The position numbers were made by a program, and so were the translations under genes. Shown one piece after another: positions 30,061 through 41,938 of a stretch of DNA of 64,000 nt. The notes beneath the pieces were generated by a model. The model searched no databases, was not told where the DNA came from, and saw only the letters and a list, made by a program, of their open reading frames with translations. Numbering within the stretch: the first letter of the stretch is position 1; every line of letters starts with the position of its first letter. This DNA is from Parasphingorhabdus sp. SCSIO 66989. Its GTDB lineage: Bacteria; Pseudomonadota; Alphaproteobacteria; Sphingomonadales; Sphingomonadaceae. The stretch is from positions 719,501 to 783,500 of the forward strand of contig NZ_CP136594.1 of the NCBI RefSeq assembly GCF_032852305.1. The letters are read 5' to 3'.

Positions 30061-31260
30061 ATGACCATCACCCCGCTTATGCCCGTTTATCCGCGTTGCG
30101 ATGTGCGGCCCGTCAAGGGCGAGGGCTGTTATCTGATTGGCGAGAATGGCGAGCGCTATCTTGATTTTGCCAGCGGCATTGCGGTAAACTTGCTGGGGCA
30201 TAACCATCCGCATCTGACCAAGGCGATTCAGGAGCAGGCGGCGACGCTGATGCATGTGTCGAACATGTATGGCAGCCCGCAAGGAGAGCGGCTGGCGCAG
30301 CGGCTGGTTGACAGTACCTTTGCCGATACCGTGTTTTTCACCAATTCGGGTGCCGAGGCAGTGGAATGTGCGATCAAGACGGCGCGGGCCTATCATCAGC
30401 ATGACGATGGCGATGCCAAGAAGCGGGTATTGATCACCTTCAAAAACGCCTTTCACGGCCGTACCATGGCGACGATCAGCGCCTCCAATCAGGAAAAGAT
30501 GCATCATGGCTTCCAGCCGTTGCTGGAGGGCTTTCGCTATGTCGAATTTGATGATCTTGAAGCCGCTGCTGCTGCGGTTGGGCCCGATACGGCTGGTTTC
30601 CTGGTCGAGCCGATTCAGGGCGAGGGCGGCATTCGCCCGGCAAGCAGCGAATTTCTGCAGGGCCTGCGCAAGCTGTGTGACGATAACGACATGATGCTGG
30701 TGTTTGACGAGGTGCAATGCGGCGTGGCGCGCAGCGGGCATCTTTACGCCTATGAGCATTATGGCGTGGAGCCGGACATTATGGCCAGCGCCAAGGGTCT
30801 GGGCGGCGGCTTCCCGGTTGGTGCCTGCCTTGCCACAGAAAAAGCGGCGCGCGGCATGGGCTTTGGCAGTCATGGCAGCACCTATGGCGGTGGCCCGCTG
30901 GCTATGGCCGCGGGCGAAGCGGTGCTCGACGTGGTGAACAATGAAGAGTTTCTCGAAGGTGTGCGCAACACCGGCGAGCGTCTTACTGCGGCGCTTAACC
31001 AGCTGATCCCCAATCATGACACGCTGTTCGATCATGTGCGCGGCGTCGGCCTGATGCTGGGCCTCAAAATGAAGGTTGAGAGTCGTCCTTTTGTGGCGCA
31101 TTTGCGTGACCATCATGGCCTTTTGGCGGTTGCGGCTGGCGACAATGTTGTGCGTCTGTTGCCGCCGTTGATTATCGAGCAGAGCCATATTGATGAGTGC
31201 ATTGAAAAGCTCTCCGCCGGTGCGCGCAGCTATCAGGCACAGTTGGAAGCAGCCGAATGA
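30061..31260 (+). CDS. argD: Acetylornithine aminotransferase
   Basis: The 399-residue class-III aminotransferase makes N-acetylornithine from the semialdehyde in arginine synthesis, using pyridoxal phosphate. Motifs include [61 protein letters not shown] and [29 protein letters not shown]. The PLP Lys is in [13 protein letters not shown], with [16 protein letters not shown] after it. The ATG at 30061 is used; AGGAG lies 10 nt upstream. Its last codon overlaps the argF start (ATGA), forming an operon. Confidence 0.95.
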   Translation: MTITPLMPVYPRCDVRPVKGEGCYLIGENGERYLDFASGIAVNLLGHNHPHLTKAIQEQAATLMHVSNMYGSPQGERLAQRLVDSTFADTVFFTNSGAEAVECAIKTARAYHQHDDGDAKKRVLITFKNAFHGRTMATISASNQEKMHHGFQPLLEGFRYVEFDDLEAAAAAVGPDTAGFLVEPIQGEGGIRPASSEFLQGLRKLCDDNDMMLVFDEVQCGVARSGHLYAYEHYGVEPDIMASAKGLGGGFPVGACLATEKAARGMGFGSHGSTYGGGPLAMAAGEAVLDVVNNEEFLEGVRNTGERLTAALNQLIPNHDTLFDHVRGVGLMLGLKMKVESRPFVAHLRDHHGLLAVAAGDNVVRLLPPLIIEQSHIDECIEKLSAGARSYQAQLEAAE

Positions 31261-32192
31261 CCGCCGATATGCGCCATTTCCTGAACCTCAGCGATGCCGG
31301 GCCGGATGCCGTGGCAGCTATGCTGAACGATGCGATTGACCGCAAGGCGGCGCGGGCGCACTGGCCGCGTGGACGCCAGGATAGTGATGCACCGCTGGAT
31401 GGCCATGTGCTGGCCATGGTGTTTGAGAAAAGTTCGACCCGCACGCGTGTGTCCTTCGATATGGCGATACGCCAGCTTGGCGGATCGGCGGTGGTGCTCG
31501 ACGCGGGCACGACACAGCTTGGCCGGGGCGAAACGGTAGCCGATACCGCGCGGGTGCTGTCCCGCATGGCCGATGTCGTCATGCTGCGGACCGATGATCA
31601 TCAAAAAGTCGAGGATATGGCGCGCCACGCCACTGTGCCGATCATCAACGGTCTGACCGATCTGTCGCATCCCTGCCAGATCATGGCTGATCTGCTGACG
31701 ATTATCGAGGCGGGCAAGGCACTGCCGGGGCTGGAGCTGGCATGGCTCGGCGATGGCAATAATGTCACCAACTCGATCATCGAGGCAGCGGGCATGATGT
31801 TCTTCAATGTCCGCATCGGCGTGCCGCCAGGCTATGAGCCTGATGCCGGGTTTATTGCCCGTGCGCGCGCAGCGGGTTCGGCGATTACCATCACCCATGA
31901 CCCGGTTCAGGCGGTGAAAGGCGCCGATGTCGTCGTCACCGATACCTGGGTTTCCATGGGGCAAGAGGATTCCGAAGCCAAGCTGGCGGCTATGATGCCG
32001 TTTCAAGTCAATGAGGCGCTGATGGCGCATGCGCGTGACAATGCTCTGTTCCTCCATTGCCTGCCCGCACATCGGGGTGAAGAGGCGACCGATGGCGTGC
32101 TGGACGGGGCGCAATCGGCGATCTGGGATGAGGCGGAAAACCGCATTCATGCACAGAAGTCGATATTGCGCTGGGTGTTTGGCCAAATCTAG
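31257..32192 (+). CDS. argF: Ornithine carbamoyltransferase
   Basis: The 311-residue enzyme joins carbamoyl phosphate and ornithine to give citrulline. It has the carbamoyl-phosphate motif [16 protein letters not shown] (STRTR), the substrate motif [19 protein letters not shown] (HPCQ), [12 protein letters not shown] and the C-terminal [12 protein letters not shown] with the catalytic Cys. The length is normal. It is translationally coupled to argD; hslO follows after a 231-bp gap holding a palindrome, an arrangement common in alphaproteobacteria. Confidence 0.97.
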   Translation: MTADMRHFLNLSDAGPDAVAAMLNDAIDRKAARAHWPRGRQDSDAPLDGHVLAMVFEKSSTRTRVSFDMAIRQLGGSAVVLDAGTTQLGRGETVADTARVLSRMADVVMLRTDDHQKVEDMARHATVPIINGLTDLSHPCQIMADLLTIIEAGKALPGLELAWLGDGNNVTNSIIEAAGMMFFNVRIGVPPGYEPDAGFIARARAAGSAITITHDPVQAVKGADVVVTDTWVSMGQEDSEAKLAAMMPFQVNEALMAHARDNALFLHCLPAHRGEEATDGVLDGAQSAIWDEAENRIHAQKSILRWVFGQI

Positions 32193-32257
32193 CAACGATA
32201 AAGCTCTGTCTAACCCGCCAGCCCTGCATAGGCGGAGCCGAGGCTCAATTATATACT

Positions 32258-32331
32258 CGCACAAAGGCGCAAAGGCACGAAGAGTGTGCAGCAGGAAACA
32301 GATTCTTTGTTCCTTTGCGCCTTTGTGCGAG
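32258..32331. repeat. Palindromic repeat with AAAGGCGCAAAGG arms
   Basis: The arm TCGCACAAAGGCGCAAAGG is mirrored by CCTTTGCGCCTTTGTGCGA about 35 bp later, forming one long hairpin between argF and hslO. It could act as a processing or termination structure. A similar CGCAAAGAGCG core occurs in the outer arms of the 60935-61300 element. Confidence 0.85.
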
Positions 32332-32423
32332 ACTAAGTTTTCGATCCGCTTGCGCGGGGCTTGAGAAATGGATTGACGCTTCAAGTCTAAAAACATCCAG
32401 CATCACATCTTATATGATCGTCC

Positions 32424-33338
32424 ATGACTGACCTTCTTCCCTCTGCAACGGAAAACGAGATTTTCCGCGATCAACCATTGCGTTTCTTTTTGCCGCAACG
32501 CTCGGTGCGGGGCCGTGCCGTGCGTCTTGAGGCAGTGATGGCCGAGATCTTGGCGGCGCATGACTATCCGGTGGCGATTAAGCTGGTGCTCGCCGAGGCG
32601 CTGGTGTTGGCGACATTGCTCGGCTCGCTGTTGAAATCCGCCGGTGGCCAGCTCACCATGCAGGCGCAATCAGAAGATGGCGTTATCTCGCTGTTGGTCG
32701 TCGATTATCGCGCCGGAGAGCTGCGCGGCTATGCCCAGTTTGATGAGGCGCGGGCGGGCGACCTTGGCGCCAATGCGTCGCTCGAAACACTGTTCGGCAC
32801 CGGCTATTTGGCGATCACCTTTGACCGCGATGGCGGCGAGGGGCGGTATCAGGGGATTGTCCCGATAGAAGGGGATTCGCTCGCTGCTGCGTGCCAGCAT
32901 TATTTCTTTCAGTCAGAGCAGATCCCGACCCTGATCAAAGTGGCAATCAATGCCGATGAGACAGATTGCCGCGGTGCAGGCCTGTTGCTGCAGCATCTGC
33001 CTGATGGTGAGGAAGGCCGTGAGCGGCTGCATGTGCGGCATGACCATCCCGAATGGGAGCATGTCGCGATATTGGCCGAAACGCTGAGCCATGAGGAGTT
33101 GCTCGACAACACGCTCAGCATGGAGCAACTGGTATGGCGTCTGTTCCACGAGGAAGACGAAATCCGTGTCGAACCGGGCAGCCATCTCAGCCGTGGTTGC
33201 CGTTGTTCGATTGAGCGTTACCGCGAAATACTGGGCCGCTTCCCCGAGGAAGACCGACAGGACATGCGTGATGCCAATGGCGTTATCCAGGTCGATTGTG
33301 CCTTTTGCTCGCGGATATTCGCTATTGAGGGACTTTAA
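32424..33338 (+). CDS. hslO: Redox-regulated chaperone Hsp33
   Basis: The 304-residue cytoplasmic holdase is switched on by oxidation. The N-terminal domain (RFFLPQRSVRGRAVRLEAVMAEILAAHDYPVAIKLVLAEALVLATLLGSLLKSAGGQLTMQAQ) is typical. The C-terminal zinc/redox switch is CRCS (C-x-C) and CAFC (C-x-x-C) about 35 residues apart, as needed for the disulfide switch. The length is normal for the family. Confidence 0.96.
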   Translation: MTDLLPSATENEIFRDQPLRFFLPQRSVRGRAVRLEAVMAEILAAHDYPVAIKLVLAEALVLATLLGSLLKSAGGQLTMQAQSEDGVISLLVVDYRAGELRGYAQFDEARAGDLGANASLETLFGTGYLAITFDRDGGEGRYQGIVPIEGDSLAAACQHYFFQSEQIPTLIKVAINADETDCRGAGLLLQHLPDGEEGRERLHVRHDHPEWEHVAILAETLSHEELLDNTLSMEQLVWRLFHEEDEIRVEPGSHLSRGCRCSIERYREILGRFPEEDRQDMRDANGVIQVDCAFCSRIFAIEGL

Positions 33339-33493
33339 CGGTTACATACGATTTTGCCGCTTTGGCCGGTTTTTCTGCCCTTTTTGTGCGCTGTGTTTAC
33401 AGTTTATGTCCGAAATCACCATGAAATCGCCCTATTTCCTTACTATATAGAGGGTAAGGGTTTGGAATTATTGAGAAGGTGATACGAACCACA

Positions 33494-33898
33494 ATGCGTT
33501 TTTTGGGCAAAGTTCTGATTGCGGCCTCAGTGCTGCTTAGTCCGTTAGCGGCACCGCTATCGGCGCAGGAGGCTATGCCCTGGCTGAGTGCCTTGAAGCT
33601 CGGCATGTGGGAAATTCGTGACCGCTCCAATGGCGGCTCTGTTGATCGTGTCTGTGTGCGTGATCGCAAGCAATTGCTGCAATTGCGTCACCGTGGGCCG
33701 CTATGCCAGCGTGAGGTGCTGCGCGAAAAGGGCGATGAAGGTTATGTCTATTATCAGTGCGGCGGCACTAAAGGTCATGGCTATACCTCGCTGAAAATGG
33801 AGAATGCTGGCCTCGCGCAGATTAGTTCACAAGGCCTGTTCAACAATGCACCGTTTCAGTTCAACGTCGAAGCGCGGCATGTGGGCAGCTGCAACTAG
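33494..33898 (+). CDS. Small exported protein, DUF3617-like
   Basis: The 134-residue product starts at the ATG at 33494 and has a signal peptide (VLIAASVLLSPLAAPLSAQEA). The mature part (LKLGMWEIRDRSNGGSVDRVCVRDRKQLLQLRHRGPLCQREVL) resembles DUF3617-type periplasmic proteins. These begin with PGLWE-like strands and carry paired Cys residues; four Cys are present here. The function of that family is unknown. It stands alone, 155 bp after hslO. Confidence 0.7.
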   Translation: MRFLGKVLIAASVLLSPLAAPLSAQEAMPWLSALKLGMWEIRDRSNGGSVDRVCVRDRKQLLQLRHRGPLCQREVLREKGDEGYVYYQCGGTKGHGYTSLKMENAGLAQISSQGLFNNAPFQFNVEARHVGSCN

Positions 33899-34021
33899 GA
33901 CTTGGCGGCTAACAATCTGTCGTAAATGCTGAATCTTCTGCCGCATTCGGCTCCACAGCCGAAGCGGTGCGCGCCATGATGAAAGCACTTTTCATCATTG
34001 GTAAATCTGGTGCGCGTCAAT

Positions 34022-35134
34022 ATGCTGTCCATGATCACAACTCTTCCCCCGTTTCGCTCTTCCATAGCGCTACCGCTGCTGCTGGCGTCTATGGCCTGTG
34101 TGTCACCCGGCAACAGTCAGGTCCAGTCTTCGCCGGCACAGACGCCCGCCAAAGCCGCTGCTACCGCGGCGGCTGTGCCTTTGCCCGGGCGCTCGACCCG
34201 GTCTCAGGTCCCGGCAGCTTTGGAAACGCGTCTTTTTGACTTGTGGCGTACTTTCCCCGGCAAGACCGGTATTGCGGTGCGGCGTATTGATGGTGACTGG
34301 TCTTTGTCGCACCGCGGCGATCAATATTTTCCGCAGCAAAGCGTATCCAAGCTCTGGGTGGCGCTGACGTTGCTCGACAAGGTCGATCAGGGCAAGGTCA
34401 GCCTGGATGACGAAATCCGCATCGGCCCGGAAGACCTGACCCTGTTTCACCAGCCCATGGCGGCGCGGGTGAAGCGGGATGGGGAAATTGTCGAGACAGT
34501 GCGCTCGCTGCTCGATCAGGCGATTACCCGCAGCGATAACAGCGCCAATGATGCCTTGTTGCGCCATGCCGGCGGCCCGGATGCTGTGCGCGATTTTATT
34601 GCCCGCAACAATCTCGGGCAAATCCGTTTTGGCCCGGGCGAGCGGCTGCTCCAGAGCCAGATAGCCGGGATTGAATGGCGGCAATATATGTCCGAAGGGC
34701 GCGCGTTTCAGGCGGAGCGTTCCAAACAGTCCTATGAAGCGCGGCGCAAGGCGCTCTATGCCTATCTGAAAGACCCGATTGATGGTGCCAGCCCGGATTC
34801 GATCACCAATGCCTTGGCCAAATTGGCGCGCGGTGAATTATTGTCTGAAGAATCCACGCGATTGATCCTGAATGTCATGAGCCGCACCCGCAGCGGGCCG
34901 AAACGGCTTAAGGGTGGCGTGCCGACGGGCTGGCAGTTCGCACACAAGACTGGCACGGGCCAGGTGCTGCCGCCCATCTCCACCGGCTATAATGATATCG
35001 GGATTATGACCGCGCCGGATGGTACGCGCTATGCCGTGGTGGTGATGCTGGCAGATACAACCGCGCCGATCCCGGAGAGGATGACGCTGATGCAGAATGT
35101 GTCGCGCGCAGTGGCGAATACACATAGGCCATAG
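34022..35134 (+). CDS. Class A beta-lactamase-like serine hydrolase
   Basis: The product is about 370 residues, with a signal peptide ending in a weak lipobox (LLLASMAC). The serine penicillin-hydrolase motifs are all visible: SVSK (Ser107, Lys110), SDN (171-173), an E-R-L-L-Q stretch (Glu207) at the place of the class A E-x-x-L-N loop, and KTG (309-311). Spacing Ser-SDN-Glu matches class A enzymes. SDN to KTG is about 34 residues longer than usual, so an insertion is present, and the Asn after the general-base Glu is Gln. It could be a beta-lactamase or a related periplasmic hydrolase. Starts at 34031 or 33998 are also possible. Confidence 0.85.
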   Translation: MLSMITTLPPFRSSIALPLLLASMACVSPGNSQVQSSPAQTPAKAAATAAAVPLPGRSTRSQVPAALETRLFDLWRTFPGKTGIAVRRIDGDWSLSHRGDQYFPQQSVSKLWVALTLLDKVDQGKVSLDDEIRIGPEDLTLFHQPMAARVKRDGEIVETVRSLLDQAITRSDNSANDALLRHAGGPDAVRDFIARNNLGQIRFGPGERLLQSQIAGIEWRQYMSEGRAFQAERSKQSYEARRKALYAYLKDPIDGASPDSITNALAKLARGELLSEESTRLILNVMSRTRSGPKRLKGGVPTGWQFAHKTGTGQVLPPISTGYNDIGIMTAPDGTRYAVVVMLADTTAPIPERMTLMQNVSRAVANTHRP

Positions 35135-35183
35135 CAGTTCCGCAGCGTGACGGCTGCTTTGATTTCTTTGTTATGGGAAAGCC

Positions 35184-35423
35184 CTATTGGGCCTTGTCAG
35201 GGGCTGCTTCGTCGGTCGCGGCGGCTTGTTCCTGTTCTACGGCTGATCCGTAATCGGCTTGGCGCGCGTCCAGCATTTCTGCCGCATCATCAAGCATTTT
35301 TGCCTCTCCGGCGGTAACGCCGCCCGGGCCGGGGTCATTTTCAGCTGGTCCGCATGCTGTCAAAAGCAGCATCGCCATGACAGCATGCGGGAATAGCTTT
35401 GGGCCGAGGCCCCTATTACGCAT
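35184..35423 (-). CDS. Small lipoprotein of unknown function
   Basis: The 79-residue product has a signal peptide and lipobox LLLTAC, then an acidic, Ala-rich helix (AKMLDDAAEMLDARQADYGSAVEQEQAA). It lies directly after another lipoprotein gene on the same strand and is probably co-transcribed. An in-frame TTG at 35444 is an alternative start. I do not recognise a family. Confidence 0.6.
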   Translation of the reverse strand: MRNRGLGPKLFPHAVMAMLLLTACGPAENDPGPGGVTAGEAKMLDDAAEMLDARQADYGSAVEQEQAAATDEAAPDKAQ

Positions 35424-35444
35424 AAGCGTAAACGGTCTCTTCAA

Positions 35445-35801
35445 TTAGAGGCCGATTTTGTCAGCAGCTTTGTCAACTGCCTTTGCAGCAGCTTCGTCAG
35501 CCTTGTCTTCAGCTTTGTCTACTGCGCTGTCGACAGCCTGCTCAACAGCGGACTTGCCTTCTTCAGCAGCTTCTTCAGCGCCTTCAGCAGCAGCTTCACC
35601 TTCAGCAGCAGCACCTTCAGCAGCTTCACCAGCTTCGGCGCCTTCGCCTTCTGCGGTCATGGCTTCGCCGTCAGCAGCTTCCATGGTTTCTTCAGCAGCG
35701 GTTTCCGACTCGGTGCCTTCGTCAGTTGCGGTTTCGCCACAAGCAACAAGGGCCAGAGCCAGCGGTGCAGCCATAATCAGGGAACGGTTAAACTTGGTCA
35801 T
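35445..35801 (-). CDS. Ala/Glu-rich low-complexity lipoprotein
   Basis: The 118-residue product has a signal peptide ending in the lipobox ALVAC, then a strongly biased Ala/Glu/Gly stretch (EGAEAGEAAEGAAAEGEAAAEGAEEAAEEG). A regular Ala/Lys/Asp helix (AVDSAVDKAEDKADEAAAKAVDKAADKIG) follows, resembling an amphipathic or coiled-coil helix. The DNA carries many GCA/CAGC repeats as a result. It is probably anchored in the envelope as an extended or helical spacer. The function is unknown. ATG at 35801 is chosen, with GGAG upstream. Confidence 0.75.
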   Translation of the reverse strand: MTKFNRSLIMAAPLALALVACGETATDEGTESETAAEETMEAADGEAMTAEGEGAEAGEAAEGAAAEGEAAAEGAEEAAEEGKSAVEQAVDSAVDKAEDKADEAAAKAVDKAADKIGL

Positions 35802-35934
35802 GATCTCATACTCCATTGAAAATCCGCGACGTCATTAATAGACGTTAGGGAACATGGCAATGGTGAAGCGACTATCTGGTGCGCTAAATCGTGTAACATC
35901 GTTTAAAATGCCCTGCATTTTGGGCAATTGACCT

Positions 35935-35956
35935 CATATAAAGAAATCTTTATATG
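35935..35956. promoter_or_regulatory. Operator-like perfect palindrome before the ArsR/metF/metH operon
   Basis: CATATAAAG (35935-35943) and CTTTATATG (35948-35956) form a perfect 9-bp inverted repeat with an AAAT spacer, ending 9 bp before the chosen ArsR start. Dyads of this size are typical of ArsR-family operators, so autoregulation of the methionine operon is inferred. Confidence 0.7.
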
Positions 35957-35965
35957 ATGCTCGAA

Positions 35966-36985
35966 ATGGATATGCTTACCATCTTTAGGGCTTTGGCTGA
36001 CGAGACTCGGCTGCGAATTTTGCTGCTTTTGCAGCAAATGGAGCTTGCTGTGGGTGAATTGGCGTTAGTGCTTGACCAGAGTCAACCGCGCGTCTCGCGC
36101 CATGTGCGCATTTTGGTAGAGGCAGGCCTTGCCGAGCGGCGCAAGGAAGGCAGCTGGGTATTTTTGCGGCTTAATGTGACCTCCAGCGGCATCGCCAGCG
36201 CAAGGATGCTGCGTGATTTGCTTAGCCAGCATGATTTTTTGAGCAGCGATATGGCGCGACAGCGTGATAGCGATATTGCGCAACTGGAAGCGATCCGCGC
36301 TCAGCGTGCGCAACAGGCGGCGCAGTATTTTGCTGCCCATGCCGATGAATGGGACGCTATTCGCAGCCTGCACCAGCCAGATGACAAGGTGGAAGCGGCC
36401 TTGCTGGCGCTGCTTGGTGATGATCTTGGCGATCTGCTTGATGTCGGCACCGGCACCGGGCGGATGGTTGAATTGCTGGCCTCGCGGGTTGATCATGCGA
36501 CTGCGGTGGACAACAGCCCGGATATGCTGCGTCTGGCGCGTGCCAAGCTGGAGCCGCTCGGCCCGGATCGTGTCGATCTGTTGCTCGGCGATTTTTACAG
36601 CCTGCCGGTGGATGAAGCGCGTTTTGACAGCGTCATCATGCATCAGGCGCTGCATTATGCCGATAATCCCGGCGAAGTGATCGCCCAGATTGGCCGCGCT
36701 CTTGCCCCTGGTGGCACGGTTGCGATCATCGACTTCGCTCCGCATGCGCTGGAAGAATTGCGCAGCCGCGATGCGCATGCGCGTCTCGGCTTTGCCGATA
36801 CGCAGATTCGCGACTTTATGGCCGCCGCTGGTATAACCCTGTCGGAGAGCAGCACGCTTAAAGGCGATCCGCTGACGATCAAAATCTGGGTCGGCAAGGC
36901 GCCTGTTTCTCCCGTTGAGTTACAGAACAAGCACGCCGATCAATCCCCCCAATCTCTTAATCCCCAAAAGGCACAATCTGTATGA
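35966..36985 (+). CDS. ArsR-family regulator fused to a SAM-dependent methyltransferase domain
   Basis: The product is about 339 residues. An N-terminal ArsR winged helix (MLTIFRALADETRLRILLLLQQMELAVGELALVLDQSQPRVSRHVRILVEAGLAERRKEGSWVFLRL) is followed by a class-I methyltransferase domain with the SAM motif DLLDVGTGTGRMVELLA, acidic AVDNSPDM and IMHQALHYADNPGEVI. Genes of this fused type commonly precede metF and metH in alphaproteobacteria. A SAM- or SAH-responsive regulator of methionine synthesis is the likely role, by inference. ATGs at 35954 and 35957 are alternative starts. The stop overlaps metF (ATGA). Confidence 0.9.
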   Translation: MDMLTIFRALADETRLRILLLLQQMELAVGELALVLDQSQPRVSRHVRILVEAGLAERRKEGSWVFLRLNVTSSGIASARMLRDLLSQHDFLSSDMARQRDSDIAQLEAIRAQRAQQAAQYFAAHADEWDAIRSLHQPDDKVEAALLALLGDDLGDLLDVGTGTGRMVELLASRVDHATAVDNSPDMLRLARAKLEPLGPDRVDLLLGDFYSLPVDEARFDSVIMHQALHYADNPGEVIAQIGRALAPGGTVAIIDFAPHALEELRSRDAHARLGFADTQIRDFMAAAGITLSESSTLKGDPLTIKIWVGKAPVSPVELQNKHADQSPQSLNPQKAQSV

Positions 36986-37929
36986 CACTTTCGCTTGATC
37001 AGTTGAAAGAAGCGCGCACTGCGCTGGATACCCCGCTCTTTGCTGGGCTATCCGGCGATGATGTCGCCGTCTCGTTTGAATTCTTCCCGCCCAAAAGCGC
37101 TAAGATGGAAGAGACGCTGTGGAACACGATGACGACGCTGGCGCCTTTGGCGCCGCGCTTTGTCTCAGTAACCTATGGCGCGGGTGGTTCGACACGCGAG
37201 CGCACGCACAGCACGGTGGCGCGGATCATCCGCGAGACCGATGTGCCTGCTGCGGCGCATCTGACCTGTGTCAATGCCAGCAAGCAGGAAATTCGCGAGG
37301 TTGCCGAGCAATACTGGGAAGCGGGTGTGCGCCATATTGTGGCGCTGCGCGGTGATCCGCCCGATGACGCGACCGGTTTTGTGCCGCATCCTGAAGGCTA
37401 TGCCAGTGCGGCAGAGCTGGTAAAGGGGCTGAAGGACATTGCGCCGTTCGAGATTTCGGTGGCCGCCTATCCCGAGACCCATCCCGAGGCGGATTGCCCG
37501 CAGGCAGACCTCGATAATCTGAAGCGCAAGCTGGATGCCGGGGCAGATCGTGCCATCACCCAGTTTTTCTTTTCGCCCGATGCCTATTTCCGCTTCAGCG
37601 ATGCGGCCGCGGCGGCGGGCATTGATGCAGAGATTGTGCCAGGCATATTGCCGGTTTCCAATGTTGCGCAGACCCGTAAATTCTCGGGCATGTGCGGCGC
37701 GCAGATACCGCAATGGATGGACGATCTGTTTGAAGGGCTGGATGACCATCCGGCGACCCGCCAGCTGGTTGCGGCTACGGTCGCGGCGGAGATGTGTCGT
37801 CGGCTCTATGCCGGTGGCGTCCGCAATTTCCATTTCTATACATTGAACCGTGCTGATCTCAGCTTCGCCATCTGCCATTTGTTGGGCATGCGGGCAAAGT
37901 CATCGGCGCTGAAGGAGGCGGCGGAATGA
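36982..37929 (+). CDS. metF: Methylenetetrahydrofolate reductase
   Basis: The 315-residue FAD enzyme reduces 5,10-methylene-THF to 5-methyl-THF, the methyl donor for MetH. Motifs are VSFEFFPPKSAKMEETLW, FVSVTYGAGGSTRERTHSTV, AHLTCVNASKQEI, VALRGDPPDD, SVAAYPETHPEA and DRAITQFFFSPDAYFRF. The length is normal. It overlaps both neighbours by 4 bp, so ArsR-metF-metH(N) is a tightly coupled operon. Confidence 0.97.
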   Translation: MTLSLDQLKEARTALDTPLFAGLSGDDVAVSFEFFPPKSAKMEETLWNTMTTLAPLAPRFVSVTYGAGGSTRERTHSTVARIIRETDVPAAAHLTCVNASKQEIREVAEQYWEAGVRHIVALRGDPPDDATGFVPHPEGYASAAELVKGLKDIAPFEISVAAYPETHPEADCPQADLDNLKRKLDAGADRAITQFFFSPDAYFRFSDAAAAAGIDAEIVPGILPVSNVAQTRKFSGMCGAQIPQWMDDLFEGLDDHPATRQLVAATVAAEMCRRLYAGGVRNFHFYTLNRADLSFAICHLLGMRAKSSALKEAAE

Positions 37930-38987
37930 ACGCCCAGGCACAATCAGCACGCGAGCAATTCAAGCAAATAGCCAAGGAGCGCATCCTGCTGTTCGACGGT
38001 GGCTATGGCACCGCCATCCAGAACCGCAATCTGGAAGAGGCCGATTATCGCGGCGATATGGAGGTCACTGCGGACCAGAAGGGCAATAATGACATCTTGT
38101 CGATCACCCGGCCCGATGTGATTGCCGATATCCATGATGAATATATTGCCGCTGGCTCGGACATCATCGAAACCAATACCTTCAGCGCCAACACCATTAG
38201 CCAGGCCGATTATGCCGCCGAGCATCTGGTGCGCGATATCAATATCGCCTCGGCGCGGGTGGCGCGCGAGGCCTGTGATCGTGCCACCGCCAAGGATGGA
38301 CGCCCGCGCTTTGTCGCAGGGGCTATCGGGCCGACCAACAAGACGCTGTCGCTCTCGCCTGATGTCAATGATCCCGGTTTTCGTGAAGTGGACTATGACG
38401 AGATGCTCGCCGTCTATCGCGAACAGTGCGATGCGTTGATTGAGGGCGGGGTCGACTTCATCCTGATCGAGACCATTTTTGATACGCTGAACGCCAAGGT
38501 GGCGGCGATGGCGGCGCGCGAGGCGGCACTGGCCGCCGGGCGCGATGTGCCGCTGATGATCTCGATGACGATTACCGATATGGCCGGTCGCAATTTGTCA
38601 GGCCATACGGTTGAAGGCTTTTGGCACGCCATTCGCCATGTCAAGCCGCTCACCGTGGGCCTGAACTGTTCCTTCGGCGCCGACCAGCTTCGGCCGCATC
38701 TCGCGGCGCTGTCGGCGGCTGCCGATACCATCATCATGGCCTATCCCAATGCCGGGCTGCCCAATGATCTGGGTGAATATGACGAGACGCCCGAGCAGAC
38801 GGCGGCGCAGGTCGGCCATTGGGTGGAAGACGGTCTGGTGAATGTGGTTGGCGGATGCTGCGGCACAACACCCGGCCATATCGCGGCAATGGCGAAGATG
38901 GTCGATGGCGAAGCGCCGCGCACCATTCCCGAGGTTGCGGTGCAGACGCGATTGTCGGGCCTCGAACCCTTCACCATGGCGGCGTAA
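37926..38987 (+). CDS. metH: Methionine synthase, N-terminal homocysteine methyltransferase part (split MetH)
   Basis: The 353-residue product contains only the homocysteine-binding zinc domain of cobalamin-dependent methionine synthase. It has [47 protein letters not shown], the first zinc Cys in GLNCSFGAD (about 248) and the Cys pair in [16 protein letters not shown] (about 310). It ends at a normal TAA, before the pterin, cobalamin and activation domains, which are encoded by the next gene. It is therefore a split enzyme, not a truncation. Confidence 0.95.
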   Translation: MNAQAQSAREQFKQIAKERILLFDGGYGTAIQNRNLEEADYRGDMEVTADQKGNNDILSITRPDVIADIHDEYIAAGSDIIETNTFSANTISQADYAAEHLVRDINIASARVAREACDRATAKDGRPRFVAGAIGPTNKTLSLSPDVNDPGFREVDYDEMLAVYREQCDALIEGGVDFILIETIFDTLNAKVAAMAAREAALAAGRDVPLMISMTITDMAGRNLSGHTVEGFWHAIRHVKPLTVGLNCSFGADQLRPHLAALSAAADTIIMAYPNAGLPNDLGEYDETPEQTAAQVGHWVEDGLVNVVGGCCGTTPGHIAAMAKMVDGEAPRTIPEVAVQTRLSGLEPFTMAA

Positions 38988-39123
38988 AATCCTCCCCTGA
39001 AAGGGGAGGGGGACCGCGCCCGCAGGGCGAGGTGGAGGGGCACAGGCCGCAAGCACAGTGTTATTGGCCTGTGCCCCTCCACCATGCTGCGCATGGTTCC
39101 CCTCCCCCAAGGGAGAGGAATTA
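38988..39123. repeat. CCTCCCC-type palindromic element, copy 2 (between metH parts)
   Basis: The left end AATCCTCCCCTGAAAGGGGA begins right after the metH(N) TAA. Inner motifs GGTGGAGGGGCACAGGCC and GGCCTGTGCCCCTCCACC are inverted, and the right end CCCCTCCCCCAAGGGAGAGG mirrors the left. It matches the 15850-16060 element at both flanks but has a shorter centre. It fills the 151-bp gap between the two metH genes. Confidence 0.9.
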
Positions 39124-39138
39124 GGAAACAAAAGAGAT

Positions 39139-41760
<2,622 letters not shown>

Positions 41761-41773
41761 TACAAGAAGACTA

Positions 41774-41855
41774 CGTCATTGCGAGGAGCGAAGCGACGCG
41801 GCAATCCAGAGCGGCACTAGATGCTCTGGATTGCTCCGCTACGCTCGCAATGACG
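41774..41855. repeat. Palindromic intergenic repeat, family A copy 2
   Basis: This 82-bp imperfect inverted repeat begins CGTCATTGCGAGGAGCGAAG. It shares its first 40 bases and its last 13 with the copy at 12230-12311 and lies 13 bp after metH. Confidence 0.9.
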
Positions 41856-41938
41856 AGTATAAGCTTCGCACATCTTCTGTTTGTCGCTCCTGTTGCCGCA
41901 TGATAGCGTCCCGGGAAACACAACAGGAGAGCATGATC

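Noticed and set aside
32370-32423. Possible RpoH promoter for hslO (CTTATAT close to the start)
   Set aside because: No CTTG box at the needed distance and the -10-like box is too near the ATG.
35458-35838. Repetitive CAGC/TTCAG tract that might be a tandem repeat array
   Set aside because: It is the coding DNA of an Ala/Glu-rich lipoprotein on the minus strand, irregular in unit length.
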